Shown one piece after another: positions 1 to 10,144 of a stretch of DNA of 64,000 nt (the first letter of the stretch is position 1; each line of letters opens with the position of its first letter). A program made the position numbers and the translations under genes. The notes below the pieces were generated by a model. It saw only the letters and a list, made by a program, of their open reading frames with translations. It did no database searches and was not told the origin of the DNA. The stretch is from assembly GCA_905220665.1 (NCBI GenBank), contig CAJNAR010000157.1, positions 496,001 to 560,000 of the forward strand. Direction: 5' to 3'. Source of the stretch: Albugo candida (taxonomy: Eukaryota > Oomycota > Peronosporomycetes > Albuginales > Albuginaceae).

Positions 1-157
1 TTGAGGTTATTGTCTGAATTAATAAATGAATTCCGCTGACTTTGTTTAGTCAACACGATCACAATAACCCAAATGTCACATCGTGTTACAGTATTTGCGT
101 TTTGAATTTTGAAATCAAAGGCTGCAGTGAGTGTTGAACAATCTTCAAAGCGCCCTC

Positions 158-1786
158 TCATTGGTATTCACGACTGAATGCGTCTGGTGGTCTGATATCG
201 ACAAGAGCTTTTTCTGTATCTTCAGTGGACTTCTCATGTGCGACTAGTATTCTAATCAATTGTAATCGCGTTGCGTTATCAGAAAGATCAGAACGGCGGA
301 CAAAGAATGAGAAAAAGCATTCCGTCAGGCGACAATTTGGTTCCAAGACTAAACCAACCGGCGGTCTCGATTGCACTATACGTTGTACCACAGTCCGTAA
401 TTTACCGTTCGTGTAATCATTGAAATACGTGGAACTACACATCAACAAACCGTTATAAAAGTCGATACAAATCCGACCAAATTACGCACCATCCAGCTTC
501 GAGATTCAGAAGGTTTGTAGAAGACGACTTGAATGGGTACAATTCATCCGAATAAACGCTATCCCACACAAACACAGCTCGATTGGGAATTCGTACCCGA
601 CGCATCAAAAAATAAGAGTGCAAAAATATAACTTCATTCGATCCAGATCGACGAAATAACGGCATCACAACACGTCCATAACGCGTGTTTTCATCAAATT
701 CTTCGAGTTTCTACGAAGTCAAGTCAGGTCGGGACTGCGGCGGCATTAATAAAGATTTACCTCTATAATCATGCTTCTTTTCAGCCAATGCGGGATGGGT
801 AATTCAAAATTGAACGCAGACTGCCAAGCAGCTTCACTCACAAATTCGTAGTCAAACTTTTCGACCGCCGTGCATCGAACTGCTTTCAATATAATGCATG
901 GATCATTGACGTTGATCTTTAGATCGAATTGTGGACGATATGGTTGAGAAGTGTGTTCTTTTTCAATATGGTACATAGCCATTTCAGTGCGTCGACGCAG
1001 CAGATTATGGACAAACGCAGCACGTAAATTTGGATTCGCTGGCAAATGGATTCTCCAATTCTCCGCTTCATGCGAATTGGAAATCAATACTCGTGGCACA
1101 CCTTCCGTCAAAGCATTTAAGCCTACTCGTTCTAGCGCATCGCTATGAACGAAACTCTTTCTCTTACCATTGGCTGGCGCACTGTCATCAGATATTCCCA
1201 TCGCCAGCAATTCACTTTGCAAACGGCAAACTTCTCTTCGGAGACGATTTAATTCTTCTTTCTGTCGATGTCGATGCTTTTGAGCCGATCTAGCAACTTG
1301 AGCTCGGCGTCTCAATTTTTTTTCATTTTGTGTCAAGGGTAAGGATACATCTGGCAAGCTCACGGTCAGTTGCGCTGTTGGAGTTATGGAGTCAGGTTCC
1401 GTTTTACAAATCGGTGGTTTTAAATGCGGACTTGTAGCATAACACTTTTGGTGTTTTTCTGAATGTGCAGAAGTGTTGTTATGTTTTACGTCGTGTATGG
1501 ATTGCTTCAGTGTGGTGGAACTTATGGTCTTTATACTTGATAGTTTGTCGGCGCCACTGTCGGAAGTCGTTGTCGTCAGAATGTCGTTTGAGTGATTCAA
1601 CATTTGTTTTTCACCGAATACATTATAGAGTGAGGGAATGAGCGACGACTCCGTGCCATCACTGGAGTCATCGATTGTGTACAGAGCCGAGAACAGAGCT
1701 TCGTCATGTTCATCGTCTAGAAATTGTAATGTATCGTTCCAATATGGTTCTTTCTTTGTTGACGAGGTTAGCTCTGCAGAGAACAT
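158..1786 (-). CDS. bZIP transcription factor with long C-terminal domain (START-like architecture), 3 exons
   Basis: Nuclear DNA-binding regulator. Exons 1786..761, 710..469 and 434..158 join in frame to about 514 aa; introns are 50 nt (GTAAAT donor) and about 34 nt. The basic region lies at residues 158-180, followed by a short leucine-type zipper (about 180-196). In the family signature N-x7-R the Asn is replaced by Val164 (R172 retained). The first about 150 residues are acidic and Ser/Thr-rich, as in an activation domain. After the zipper comes about 300 aa of folded-looking sequence; in oomycetes such bZIPs often carry a START-like lipid-binding fold, but I infer that from architecture only. 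The 34-nt intron is the least certain part; without it the protein would stop near 453. The start is the ATG at 1786. It is transcribed away from the 433-bp gap to its right. Confidence 0.8.
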
Positions 1787-2219
1787 GATGAAATATCTGC
1801 CTTTGCGTTGTAATCCGTTGTATCAATTATACGAGTATGATTTACTTTTGTAAGTCCGCAGTACGTGCCTGCCTACTACACTGCCAACAATAAAACCGTG
1901 TTGACAAAAAAATGTGCAGAAATATCGGGTGCGATAAATTTGAGTTATTAAATGCTGTATGCATATAAACTGACACAGGTAGAAATACACTCGGAGGAGC
2001 TAAGTTTAATTCAATGATGACGTGACTGTTATGCTAAATGTAGTCCATCTCGATGTACTCACATGTAGAGCGCATAACGATTTTCTAACTAGATGCACCA
2101 AGTCTGAAAATGAGTTTTTAGTCACTTGCCTGACAATTTATATGTTAACAGAAACGTGTCCAATTCCTGTGACTGCCCAAGTATCTGCAAATATCGCACA
2201 GGAGATGATACAAAGTCAC
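1787..2219. other. Intergenic gap (433 bp)
   Basis: It lies between the bZIP start and the end of the Cys-rich secreted-protein gene and should hold the bZIP promoter. It is AT-rich with only short unsupported ORFs. I see no conserved element that I could name with confidence. Confidence 0.5.
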
Positions 2220-2906
2220 TCAAGTTCCATTTATGACAGAGTCCAGATTCAATCCTTCAAAGTCTAGATCTGCCGCATCTGGAGAAGCCTGTGGCTTGGG
2301 ATCTTCCGCTTTAGGAGAAGCTACTGACCCGGGATCTTTGGCCTCCTTATTTGCTTTTGATTTATTTTTAGAAGTGTCAAAAATGCATCCCCATGTCTTC
2401 TTATCTTCTAAATGCGCACAGGTTGCATGTTGTCGTGCCATACATACGCCTTTCGAAACGAAAGTTGTGAGGAAGCAATGACAATCACTTACAGCCTGAG
2501 TTTGGTTCATAGGACATCCCTTGCCACTTGGTTCTGGTCCAGAGCCTGAGCATGGTTCTTCATCCACACAGTATGTCGCATCAGACAAAACACTCACTTG
2601 AAACTTGCAATCTCTTTCATTACCACCAGCAGCTTTAATATTTCCTGGCAATGTTTCTTTACTCCCTCCTCCAGGATTGCCTGAAACAGGATGAGGACTC
2701 TTTGCACCTATTTGCTGGCCTTCTAAATTAGCCATCACATTATCTGGGCTTGCGACCGGAGTAATTGACGTTTCCGACTCCTTTAACTCTTTGTCTAAAA
2801 AAGTGCGATTTTTCTCGTTTACACTCGGTAGTGCTGGATCGGCTGTGGCTGTTCCACATGCAACCATTAGAAATAACCAAGTCAGAAGATGATGAACCAG
2901 CCTCAT
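2220..2906 (-). CDS. Secreted cysteine-rich protein (candidate apoplastic protein or effector)
   Basis: A 228-aa single-exon protein. Residues 1-22 form a clear signal peptide (basic n-region, hydrophobic core, A-T-A-D cleavage-like end). Residues about 25-95 are a Ser/Pro/Gly-rich low-complexity linker. Residues about 98-176 form a compact domain with nine cysteines, including C-x6-8-YC, PCSGSG, GCP, DCHC and a terminal WGCIF. The last 50 residues are a charged Ala/Pro/Asp/Lys tail. The domain pattern (YC...PCSG.G..P.G..CP...C...WGC) recalls a Cys-rich domain of secreted oomycete proteins, but I cannot name the family. There is no RxLR-type motif after the signal peptide and no GPI-like tail. 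It is probably exported to the wall or apoplast; the function is unknown. Confidence 0.75.
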   Translation of the reverse strand: MRLVHHLLTWLFLMVACGTATADPALPSVNEKNRTFLDKELKESETSITPVASPDNVMANLEGQQIGAKSPHPVSGNPGGGSKETLPGNIKAAGGNERDCKFQVSVLSDATYCVDEEPCSGSGPEPSGKGCPMNQTQAVSDCHCFLTTFVSKGVCMARQHATCAHLEDKKTWGCIFDTSKNKSKANKEAKDPGSVASPKAEDPKPQASPDAADLDFEGLNLDSVINGT

Positions 2907-2925
2907 ATATAATCAATGTGGCGTC

Positions 2926-2943
2926 TAAAACGGTGAATGCTCA
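2926..2943 (-). promoter_or_regulatory. Possible oomycete initiator-like element
   Basis: On the minus strand, about 20 bp before the secreted-protein ATG, the sequence GAGCATTCACCGTTTT partly matches the oomycete initiator (GCTCATTYYNCAWTTT). The match is partial, so this is a suggestion only. Confidence 0.25.
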
Positions 2944-3258
2944 AATAAACAGTGCGTGTCCTGTGATTGGGCACGCTTTGCCACGTACGAGATGCAGAGC
3001 CGCAATCACATTTACCATAACACGTGGCTCTGTCGTCTTTTACATGACGTATCTTATACTCGGTCAATAAGACTCGAACAATTGCCTCGTGCCACCTCAT
3101 TCTTGTGAGTACCATCATTGTAATCACAAGCTCGCACCCGGTTCGACTCATATGAATCTAAAAGGCTAGGTGATAAGGTGTTAAGCACTGTATGCCGGTG
3201 GTGTATGTGGTATTGGATTTTGATCAGAGGAGTTTGCAGTTAAGTGTTATTCGCTTTG
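2944..3258. other. Intergenic gap between divergent genes
   Basis: About 315 bp between the secreted-protein gene (leftward) and the methyltransferase gene (rightward), so both promoters probably lie here. An 82-codon minus-strand ORF crosses it but has no coding character. Confidence 0.5.
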
Positions 3259-4041
3259 ATGGACGAAGAACTAAGTTTGTCAAGTGCAACACTCGCTGCT
3301 TTACAGGAGTTTGCACAAGAAAACGGCGTTTTGATTCCTGAGGACTCATTGGATGTTCGAAAAGAAATACAGAAAGCACTTGATTGTGAGCCAAAAGAAG
3401 ATAATTTTACATATACTTTCGGCTCGGAAGAATTGAATGAAAACAATGGCAAAATCTGTATACAATTGCAAGGGTTGAGAAGAGATATCGGGCAAACGCT
3501 ACAGAGCACAGGGCTCACTCTATGGCACGCAGGCGACATATTGTGTGACTTTTTATATGCAAATCAAGCACTGATTCGTGATCAAAGTGTTGTGGAGCTT
3601 GGGAGTGGACTTGGGTTGTGTGGAATCTTAGCTGCTTACTTTGCAGATCGAGTTGTGATGACGGTATACATTATTGTGTCAAGTAATTATTTCTGAATTT
3701 CATGTTAGGATGGAGACGATGAAACGCTACAAATGCTTGAAGAGAATTGCAAAATTAACCAAATACGTCGGTACGAATGTAAAAAACTTGTGTGGGGAAA
3801 GTCTCTGGATCAATGGAAAGATAAATTTCAAGTCGTTCTGGGGGCTGATATCGTTTATGACGAAGGTTGTTTAGACGCGCTTATTCAGACAGCAACTCAT
3901 CTTCTTAGCCATGAAGGCGTATTCATATTAGCCTTCACGAAACGAAATGTCTCAATTGACGCTGTTTTAGATACGGCTGCGAAGTATAAGTTGCAACAAA
4001 AAGAGACTGAGAAAGAAGGTATCTACATTTTTCACCGCTGA
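3259..4041 (+). CDS. METTL21/METTL23-type protein methyltransferase, 2 exons
   Basis: Exons 3259..3663 and 3709..4041 (45-nt intron, GTATAC donor) give 245 aa. It is a seven-beta-strand SAM-dependent methyltransferase of the family that modifies lysines on chaperones and translation factors in the cytosol or nucleus. Motif I is VELGSGLGLCGILAAY (about residues 113-128). The splice then restores DGDDE, whose acidic residue would contact the SAM ribose. The family post-motif reads LGADIVYDEG (about 167-176). The substrate cannot be told from sequence. A 15-nt upstream extension begins with GTG and is not preferred; the start is the ATG at 3259. Confidence 0.85.
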
Positions 4042-4179
4042 GTGTAATGTACTAGTAAACATCTTCATTCTGATCTGATTGACGGCGTCACAACGGGTAC
4101 CCAATCCGTGTTCACCACGTTATATTCGCCCTTGCAAAGCGAACTTAAGCGACGTTTTGACCGATTTCTTTAAGCGAAA

Positions 4180-5684
4180 ATGGGAAATATTTCCACTTGG
4201 GTGACGCAGACGTTGTGTCCTGAAGAACAGCTGACTTATTACGCAGCTAGAACAGGCGATGCACACCTTCTTCGTAAAGCCATTGCTGCACTAACGACTG
4301 AGAAACGTCATTATTTAGAATGGTATGATGCATCCGGACTTACCGCACTTGCGCAGGCTTGCATTCATGGATACAATGAATGCGTGGAAATTTTGATCGC
4401 TGCCGGTGCAAACTGCAGGAATCGCGATCAGCAAGGAAATAGTGTTCTCCATTTAGCTGCCAAGTATGGAAGAAGCGACGTCGTTCACACTTTGTTGGAT
4501 GGATTCAATCCTGCGGGAATCGCGATGGCTGGGTGTCGCGCTGTATCGACACCAACACGTGTCGATATGTATGCGTGCAACTCCTCACGCGAAACAGCAC
4601 TAGATATCGCGCGAAAGCAATATTTTGAAGTCGAAAATGGAGCCCAACACGCGAAATGTATGGAGCTTTTGGAGAAGGTAGTGAATGAGGATTTCGGGTC
4701 GATTGAGTTTTAGTGATGATTGTGCAGAAATCTTGCGTGCATATAGGTTGGCTCTATCAACGTGTGGACAATATGATATCAATGGCTTCTGGATTTTCGG
4801 CATTAAATTCGTGGAAAAGACGGTATTGAATGCCACTATTTCTAAGACTTGAATCGATAGCCGTTGTCATAGGTATTGTATGGTTCTGATGACGTCAGCA
4901 GAAGAGTCTCTTGAAATCGATTTATTTGCAATGAAACCAGGCGAGAAGCGTCCTGTTCGTCCAAGGTATCGTCGAATTTAGTCTTGAAGTTGAACACAAC
5001 AAATAAGTCGCTAGTTTTGAGTATGTCTATCGAGTGACAGATACAGTGCGATCTGCTATCGATACAAAGTGGTTCAATCGCAAAGAACACACGTTTTCAA
5101 TACAAGTTTCTGAAAAAGGAAAGCAATCCACGGACTTGATTGAGTTGGAGCTGGCTGCCACGTCGGCAAGCGACCTCGTAGCGTGGCGTGTCTTTTTTAC
5201 GAACGCGCAGGTACACAACCGATCGATTTGATTGGTACAATTGCTAAATTTTCGTTAGTCAATCATACAGCAACGTCGAAATGGTGCGGTTGCGGATATT
5301 GCAAGCACAATGAGCGCTACATGGTTCGAAAATCGGGAAATGCAAGAAGCTGTACAGCGGTCTCTTCAGGATTTGGTGCCGGTGCCAAGCACTTCGTCGA
5401 TTGTTTCCTCTGCGCCACCGTGGAACGAATTTGACGTAATGAATGCAAGTTTTGGACCTGATGGTGTCGAAATTGCACAGCCACTGTATGTGGCGGAACA
5501 AGACGAGGAGAAACACGAAAGCGAATGTGTTGTCTGCTTTGATGCTAAACAGTCAGCAGTTTGTGTACCGTGCGGTCACCACGCACTTTGTATGGAATGT
5601 GCCAGTGAGATATTGGCTTCCAGTCGCATGTGCCCAGTTTGTCGGGTTTCCGTTCGTGAAATTATAAGACTGTACAGAGTTTGA
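4180..5684 (+). CDS. Myristoylated-type ankyrin/PH-like/RING E3 ubiquitin ligase, 5 exons
   Basis: Exons 4180..4677, 4728..4822, 4861..4965, 5015..5210 and 5271..5684 join in frame to 435 aa; introns are 38-60 nt. The N-terminus MGNIST fits an N-myristoylation signal (Gly2, Thr6). Ankyrin repeats span about residues 18-165. A PH-like region (about 185-300) starts SALNSWKRR and ends in the Trp-containing helix DLVAWRVFF. A C3HC4 RING lies at about 382-422 (CVVC, CGHH, CMEC, CPVC). The order resembles plant XBAT-type E3 ligases with a PH-like module added. Expected role: membrane-associated ubiquitin ligase with a ligand-binding platform. Substrates are unknown. Without the splicing the ankyrin and RING parts would look like two separate genes. 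Confidence 0.82.
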
Positions 5685-5756
5685 TACGTGTAATTTATAG
5701 TTTTGTTACCTTTGCAAGTTTTCTACCAATCAAGTCGAAAGGTCTCCAATTTGACA

Positions 5757-7298
5757 ATGAGAAGCGTGGGACGTTTTCTCTCATTCAACCTGACGTTGCT
5801 AGCTTCTATTCAAGCCAATTCACCCCAACGTCACCTACATTACGCAAGCAAGCCATCTCCCCTCCATGCTAAAGCAAAAAGCAATTTTGCGTACGTGACA
5901 GTTCATTATGAGGGTACCAGTCGTGATCAAGAATACGTTCTTGGCATCCAAGTATTAATGCAATCAATTAAGCTCTCTGGTACACGTCACGATCTCGTTG
6001 TGTTAGTGTCCGAGTCCGTGACATTTGCCACCAAGAAATTATTTCGGGACATTGGTTGTCGTGTATTGGAAGTAGTGGATATCACCAACCCTTACTTAAA
6101 TCATACGCTGAAGAATCAAAACTTTATACACACACTTAATAAACTCCATATATGGAATCTCCTCGAATATGACCGAGTCGTCTACTTGGATGCCGATAAT
6201 ATCGTACTTCGCAATGCCGACGAACTTTTTATGTGCGGTCCATTTTGCGCCGTGTTTATGAATCCGTGTCATTTTCACACGGGTTTGTTGGTCGTGACCC
6301 CTGATGAAAAGGAGTATAAGCGATTACTGCAGCAACTGGAAATTCAAAACTCATTCGATGGTGCAGATCAAGGATTTTTGTCCAGTGTTTACAGCAATGA
6401 GCTGAGAAAAGCTCCTTTATTCACACCTTTTCGAGTCAATCTCAACGAAAAAATCTCGGGAATGCGACTTCCGGTCGGGTACAATATCAACCACAAATAC
6501 TTTTATGAGCAGTATCACTGGAAACTGTTTTATTTACGTCATTTTGCAACAATGACGTCTCCATTGAGTCCCACAAAAGTCGTCGTAGAATCCGCGCGAC
6601 CGATTCCAGCCATCACAATTGGCTTTCCAATGACACCGCAACTCAAGCCTTGGTATTGGTGGGCAGCGTTTTCACTGGATTTGCATCACGTTTGGCACGA
6701 CGTTCGAGCCACATTACCTTCCAAGCATGAGCGGTATGGATTTCATTGTGTGTCTCATGCGTTGATGCAATACGTACTCACAATTTTTGCAACATTTGCG
6801 TGTGTTTTTGGCATCCGATACTTTATTCCTCTTCATTTTGTGCACGAAAAAATGTGTGTTTATGTCTTACGAAAAGACTCGCAGTATCGTACCTTCTACC
6901 TTCTATTTCGAATTGCACTCGTAGCTATGACTGCGTGGCTCACTCCCAATGGGATTCATCCTTTGTCGCGTCTACATGATGCAATTATATTGACGATTAT
7001 CAGAAATGTTGGTCTTTTAGTACTCCTATCGACTGTACTTTACTCTTTTCGGAAACCTTTCAGTGTTGAAGTACCAGCAATTCTCTACCTCGCTCGCTTT
7101 TGGATGCAAGTCGCATATTTGATTCTGTTTGAAGGTTTTATTATTTGGGCCAGCACGTGGCGAATCTTTCCAAACATTCTGTCTCGATTGATAGTTTTAG
7201 CGAGTATACTGTTTTTTTGTGGTTGTTGGCAAACCCATTTTTTGAGATTCGCGATTGAGACGGAATGTATCGATAAGAAGGATCGCCGAAGTCTCTAG
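5757..7298 (+). CDS. GT8 glycosyltransferase with multi-pass C-terminus (IPUT1/PGSIP6-like)
   Basis: A 513-aa single-exon protein from the ATG at 5757; the open frame extends upstream only by non-ATG codons. Residues 1-22 form a signal peptide or anchor. The GT8 domain covers about 44-290. It has the metal/nucleotide-sugar DxD box in VVYLDADN (Asp145, Asp147), HTGLLVVTP, DQGFLSSVY and the late LKPW motif. At least five hydrophobic helices follow from about 335 to the end. GT8 plus a multi-pass tail is the layout of plant IPUT1 (PGSIP6), which adds glucuronic acid to inositol phosphorylceramide in the Golgi; glycogenins lack the tail. I infer a Golgi/ER glycolipid glucuronosyltransferase. It starts 72 bp after the RING gene and converges on SPAG16 with a 39-bp gap. 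Confidence 0.8.
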   Translation: MRSVGRFLSFNLTLLASIQANSPQRHLHYASKPSPLHAKAKSNFAYVTVHYEGTSRDQEYVLGIQVLMQSIKLSGTRHDLVVLVSESVTFATKKLFRDIGCRVLEVVDITNPYLNHTLKNQNFIHTLNKLHIWNLLEYDRVVYLDADNIVLRNADELFMCGPFCAVFMNPCHFHTGLLVVTPDEKEYKRLLQQLEIQNSFDGADQGFLSSVYSNELRKAPLFTPFRVNLNEKISGMRLPVGYNINHKYFYEQYHWKLFYLRHFATMTSPLSPTKVVVESARPIPAITIGFPMTPQLKPWYWWAAFSLDLHHVWHDVRATLPSKHERYGFHCVSHALMQYVLTIFATFACVFGIRYFIPLHFVHEKMCVYVLRKDSQYRTFYLLFRIALVAMTAWLTPNGIHPLSRLHDAIILTIIRNVGLLVLLSTVLYSFRKPFSVEVPAILYLARFWMQVAYLILFEGFIIWASTWRIFPNILSRLIVLASILFFCGCWQTHFLRFAIETECIDKKDRRSL

Positions 7299-7337
7299 TC
7301 GATGAACATTTGGAATGCGATTGCGAATGTTTTCGGC

Positions 7338-9203
7338 TCACAGTGCCCAGAGTCTGAAGGAGCAATCGGAACTTGAGGACGCGAGGAAGTGGCCCAAGGA
7401 ATCAAATTGAACCGACTGTGTGGACAGTATATCAAAAGTTTGAATCAAAATCGAACATAATAAGAAAAAACGTACCTGTACGGGTCCTTCGTGCCCTTTG
7501 AGCTCGATCATTTTTGGTGCGCCTTGTTCATTTTTTCCCGCAAAATCGATTAGTTTAATCGTACTGTCGTCACTTGCAGCAGCGACTATCTGACCGCTCT
7601 GATCGAATGCGACGCTGTTGGAAGCATGCCGACCAGTGTTGATTGTCCCACGTTCAGCGATCATTCGAATATCCCAGGTTTTCACAACCCCATCGGCATC
7701 ACATGAGGCAATCACGTCGCCCCTCACTGCAAATGTGACGCTATTCACTGCGTTTTGATGTCCATAGAACGTTTGCACGCACAATCCAGATCGAATATCC
7801 CAAAGAGAAATGGTTTTATCACCCGAAGCTGTACAAATATTACAACAATACGGCTGGAAGCAAACCGAATTTACAGAATCAACATGACCTCGGAACGTTT
7901 TTCGACATTTTCCAGTGGATACATCCCATAATTTACAAGTCTGATCCATTGATGCACTTACGAGGAAATCGCCCTCATGGTGAAAAGTACTTTCCCAAAT
8001 CGGATGGGAATGATCACTCAAGGTGACGGCACATGATGCACTAATGAAATCCCAAATCTTGATGGTGTTGTCGCCTGAAGATGTCGCCAAGTGCGAACCA
8101 CGTGGATGAAACGCGATGCCAGCGATCCAGCTCTGATGGCCTCCACTCATGACCAACTCGCAACCTGGGACTGACCAGATTTTCCATGACTCATCATCCG
8201 ATGCGGTCGCAATCACGGGATTTGAGGGATGGAAAGATACTGCTGCCACCGCGTTCGCGTGACTCGAACATGTTTTGACATCGGTGACGCTCTTCATATC
8301 GAACTTTGCAAACTCAGTCGCCCGAAACGGATTTTCATGATCTTGAGTTGGTATTTTATGCTGATTAGCGGTGTTTTTCCGACCAGCAACGGGTACAACC
8401 TCTTTCAATTTTTTGTCTCTGTGTTTTTTCACATCTTTCTTGTTCGATTTATTGCCTTTTATTGGTCTGTCAAGTCCGACTTGATCCTCACCTCGAAGGA
8501 AACGTAACTCGTGCTCTAACGCCTCTACACGCGAAACATAGCGATCACGATCCAATCGGATCAACGTTTTCTCCTTCGTACACGACTCATATTTGGATTT
8601 TAACTCTTGCAAAAGCGGTTCAAGTGATTTATTATGTTTCTCGAGTCGCTTCGTTTTGATCGCTAACGCCTCTTTCTCCTGCAAAACTCGATAATGATGC
8701 ATTTTGTGAAGGTCACGCTGCTTCCGAAATTTTTTCCAAGTCTCTTTGGCCTTGAGTGTGATGGCTCTAGTTTCTGCTAAATCCAATTGCAAACGGCGAA
8801 CTTGGTCATCTAACGTTTGATTTTGCAAGTAAATATCAGGAACGAGTCTTGCGTTATCGTCTTTGATCAATCCTTTGCTGATAAGTTCGTACCATTCGTG
8901 ATTAAATATTTGAAGCGTACTTGTCATTCCCATTCTAATAAGAAAATTGCGAAAAAAATCGTCCACAACAGTTGGAAACTCGCGTAGCTCCACAAATTTT
9001 TCGAACTCGGCTTTGTCGCTTCCTGTTCGCACAACACTCTGCTCATGTTTCTCAGGCTTTTTCAGATTGCGTACAATTGCATCAAATTCTTCTTCATCAT
9101 CATCATCGCTTTGCTCTGCTTCAATCTCTTTCAGTAAAGCGGCTTCATCTATCGTTACATGATCAAACGCCTTAATCTCACGGTCTTTGATATCGTCTAC
9201 CAT
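7338..9203 (-). CDS. SPAG16: SPAG16/PF20 axonemal central-apparatus protein, 2 exons
   Basis: Exons 9203..7476 and 7415..7338 (60-nt intron, in frame) give 601 aa, close to the animal protein. An acidic N-terminus (DDDDEEE run) leads into a conserved helical region (EFPTVVDDFFRNFL...) and coiled coils (about 125-255). Seven WD40 repeats fill the C-terminal half (about 300-601), ending FRLWAL. PF20/SPAG16 is a structural protein of the central pair bridge in motile flagella, so it implies swimming zoospores. The ORF runs upstream to 9281 only through a TTG; I chose the first ATG at 9203. The THEM6-like gene starts 81 bp away in the other direction, so the two share one short promoter region. 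Confidence 0.9.
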   Translation of the reverse strand: MVDDIKDREIKAFDHVTIDEAALLKEIEAEQSDDDDEEEFDAIVRNLKKPEKHEQSVVRTGSDKAEFEKFVELREFPTVVDDFFRNFLIRMGMTSTLQIFNHEWYELISKGLIKDDNARLVPDIYLQNQTLDDQVRRLQLDLAETRAITLKAKETWKKFRKQRDLHKMHHYRVLQEKEALAIKTKRLEKHNKSLEPLLQELKSKYESCTKEKTLIRLDRDRYVSRVEALEHELRFLRGEDQVGLDRPIKGNKSNKKDVKKHRDKKLKEVVPVAGRKNTANQHKIPTQDHENPFRATEFAKFDMKSVTDVKTCSSHANAVAAVSFHPSNPVIATASDDESWKIWSVPGCELVMSGGHQSWIAGIAFHPRGSHLATSSGDNTIKIWDFISASCAVTLSDHSHPIWESTFHHEGDFLVSASMDQTCKLWDVSTGKCRKTFRGHVDSVNSVCFQPYCCNICTASGDKTISLWDIRSGLCVQTFYGHQNAVNSVTFAVRGDVIASCDADGVVKTWDIRMIAERGTINTGRHASNSVAFDQSGQIVAAASDDSTIKLIDFAGKNEQGAPKMIELKGHEGPVQVRFFLLCSILIQTFDILSTQSVQFDSLGHFLASSSSDCSFRLWAL

Positions 9204-9284
9204 ATTGGTCTCTTCGTCAGTTGGAATGGACGCATTGGTGACTGTTCGTAAATCTCGACTTTGGTATTGGGCTCGTTTCAACCA

Positions 9285-10014
9285 ATGAAACGATCTTCGT
9301 ATGCCTACATTTCGCTGGCAGTACTTCCTATCTTAGTTGGTTGCGTAAACTATCAATCAACTCGTAGCTTTCCGATCAGTATATTTTTAGCGTTTCTATC
9401 GTCCTTTGTGGTTTGCGATGTTTGGTATTTTTTGCGTGTGGTCTTACATTACTTACCCCAACGTTCGCATCGTGCAAATTTATTCGATTCTGATTCATTT
9501 AACAGCTGGGTCGCATTGAACAGTGTTGATCGAAATGGACATTTTACCAATTCGCGATACTTAAGAGAGCTCGGGTTTGCTCGGCTTCAATTTTGGAAGG
9601 TACGACAAGTTTCATCTGTTTCAAATTCTCACTACTCTTCTTAAGCGGAATGGAATGTGGGACATCATGAGAGCAAATGGAGGTAATCTGATAGTCTCTT
9701 CTCAATCAATTCGTTATCGTCGGGAACTGGAATTTGGCCAGAGGTACACGATACAAACGCGATTGCTAGCTTGGGATTCGAAAGCTTTCTATTTAGAGCA
9801 TCGTTTTGTGAGACATTCCGCAAATGTCGATTTCGTGCATGCAATCGTTCTTGTGAAGAATGCCGTTGTTGGAATTCTACCACAAACAGCAATATCTCTT
9901 CTCATGGGATGCGATATAGAATCCCCAAATCTTCGAGCAGATTTGGCTGCTTGGATTCAATATGACACACTATCGAGCCTTGCACTTCGCAATGAACATA
10001 CTAAAACATCCTAG
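9285..10014 (+). CDS. THEM6-like hotdog-fold thioesterase family protein, 2 exons
   Basis: Exons 9285..9599 and 9646..10014 (46-nt intron) give 227 aa. An N-terminal hydrophobic segment (about 5-50) should anchor it to the endoplasmic reticulum. The family motif DRNGHFTNSRYLRELGFAR (about 84-102) matches the THEM6/acyl-CoA thioesterase signature D-x-N-x-H-x-N-x-x-Y. The remainder fits the hotdog fold (RRELEFGQRYTIQTRL; DSKAFYLEHRF). THEM6 relatives often have no proven thioesterase activity, so the reaction is uncertain. Confidence 0.8.
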
Positions 10015-10144
10015 TTCGATTATGTCGTGTGATTTTATTTTAATAAATTACCCGGAAAGAAATCGTCAAAATTCTAATGTATCAAGTCAAGATTTGATCA
10101 TTGCAATCCTAGGTCACATATTCGATACGTAACAGCTTTTCATG

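Noticed and set aside
2903..3151. 82-aa minus-strand ORF overlapping the secreted-protein start
   Set aside because: It overlaps the signal-peptide start region by only a few bases and reads as charged nonsense with no domain; the gap is better explained as promoter.
5310..5684. Independent 124-aa RING protein
   Set aside because: The start is an internal Met; splicing joins this frame to the ankyrin exons through matched introns.
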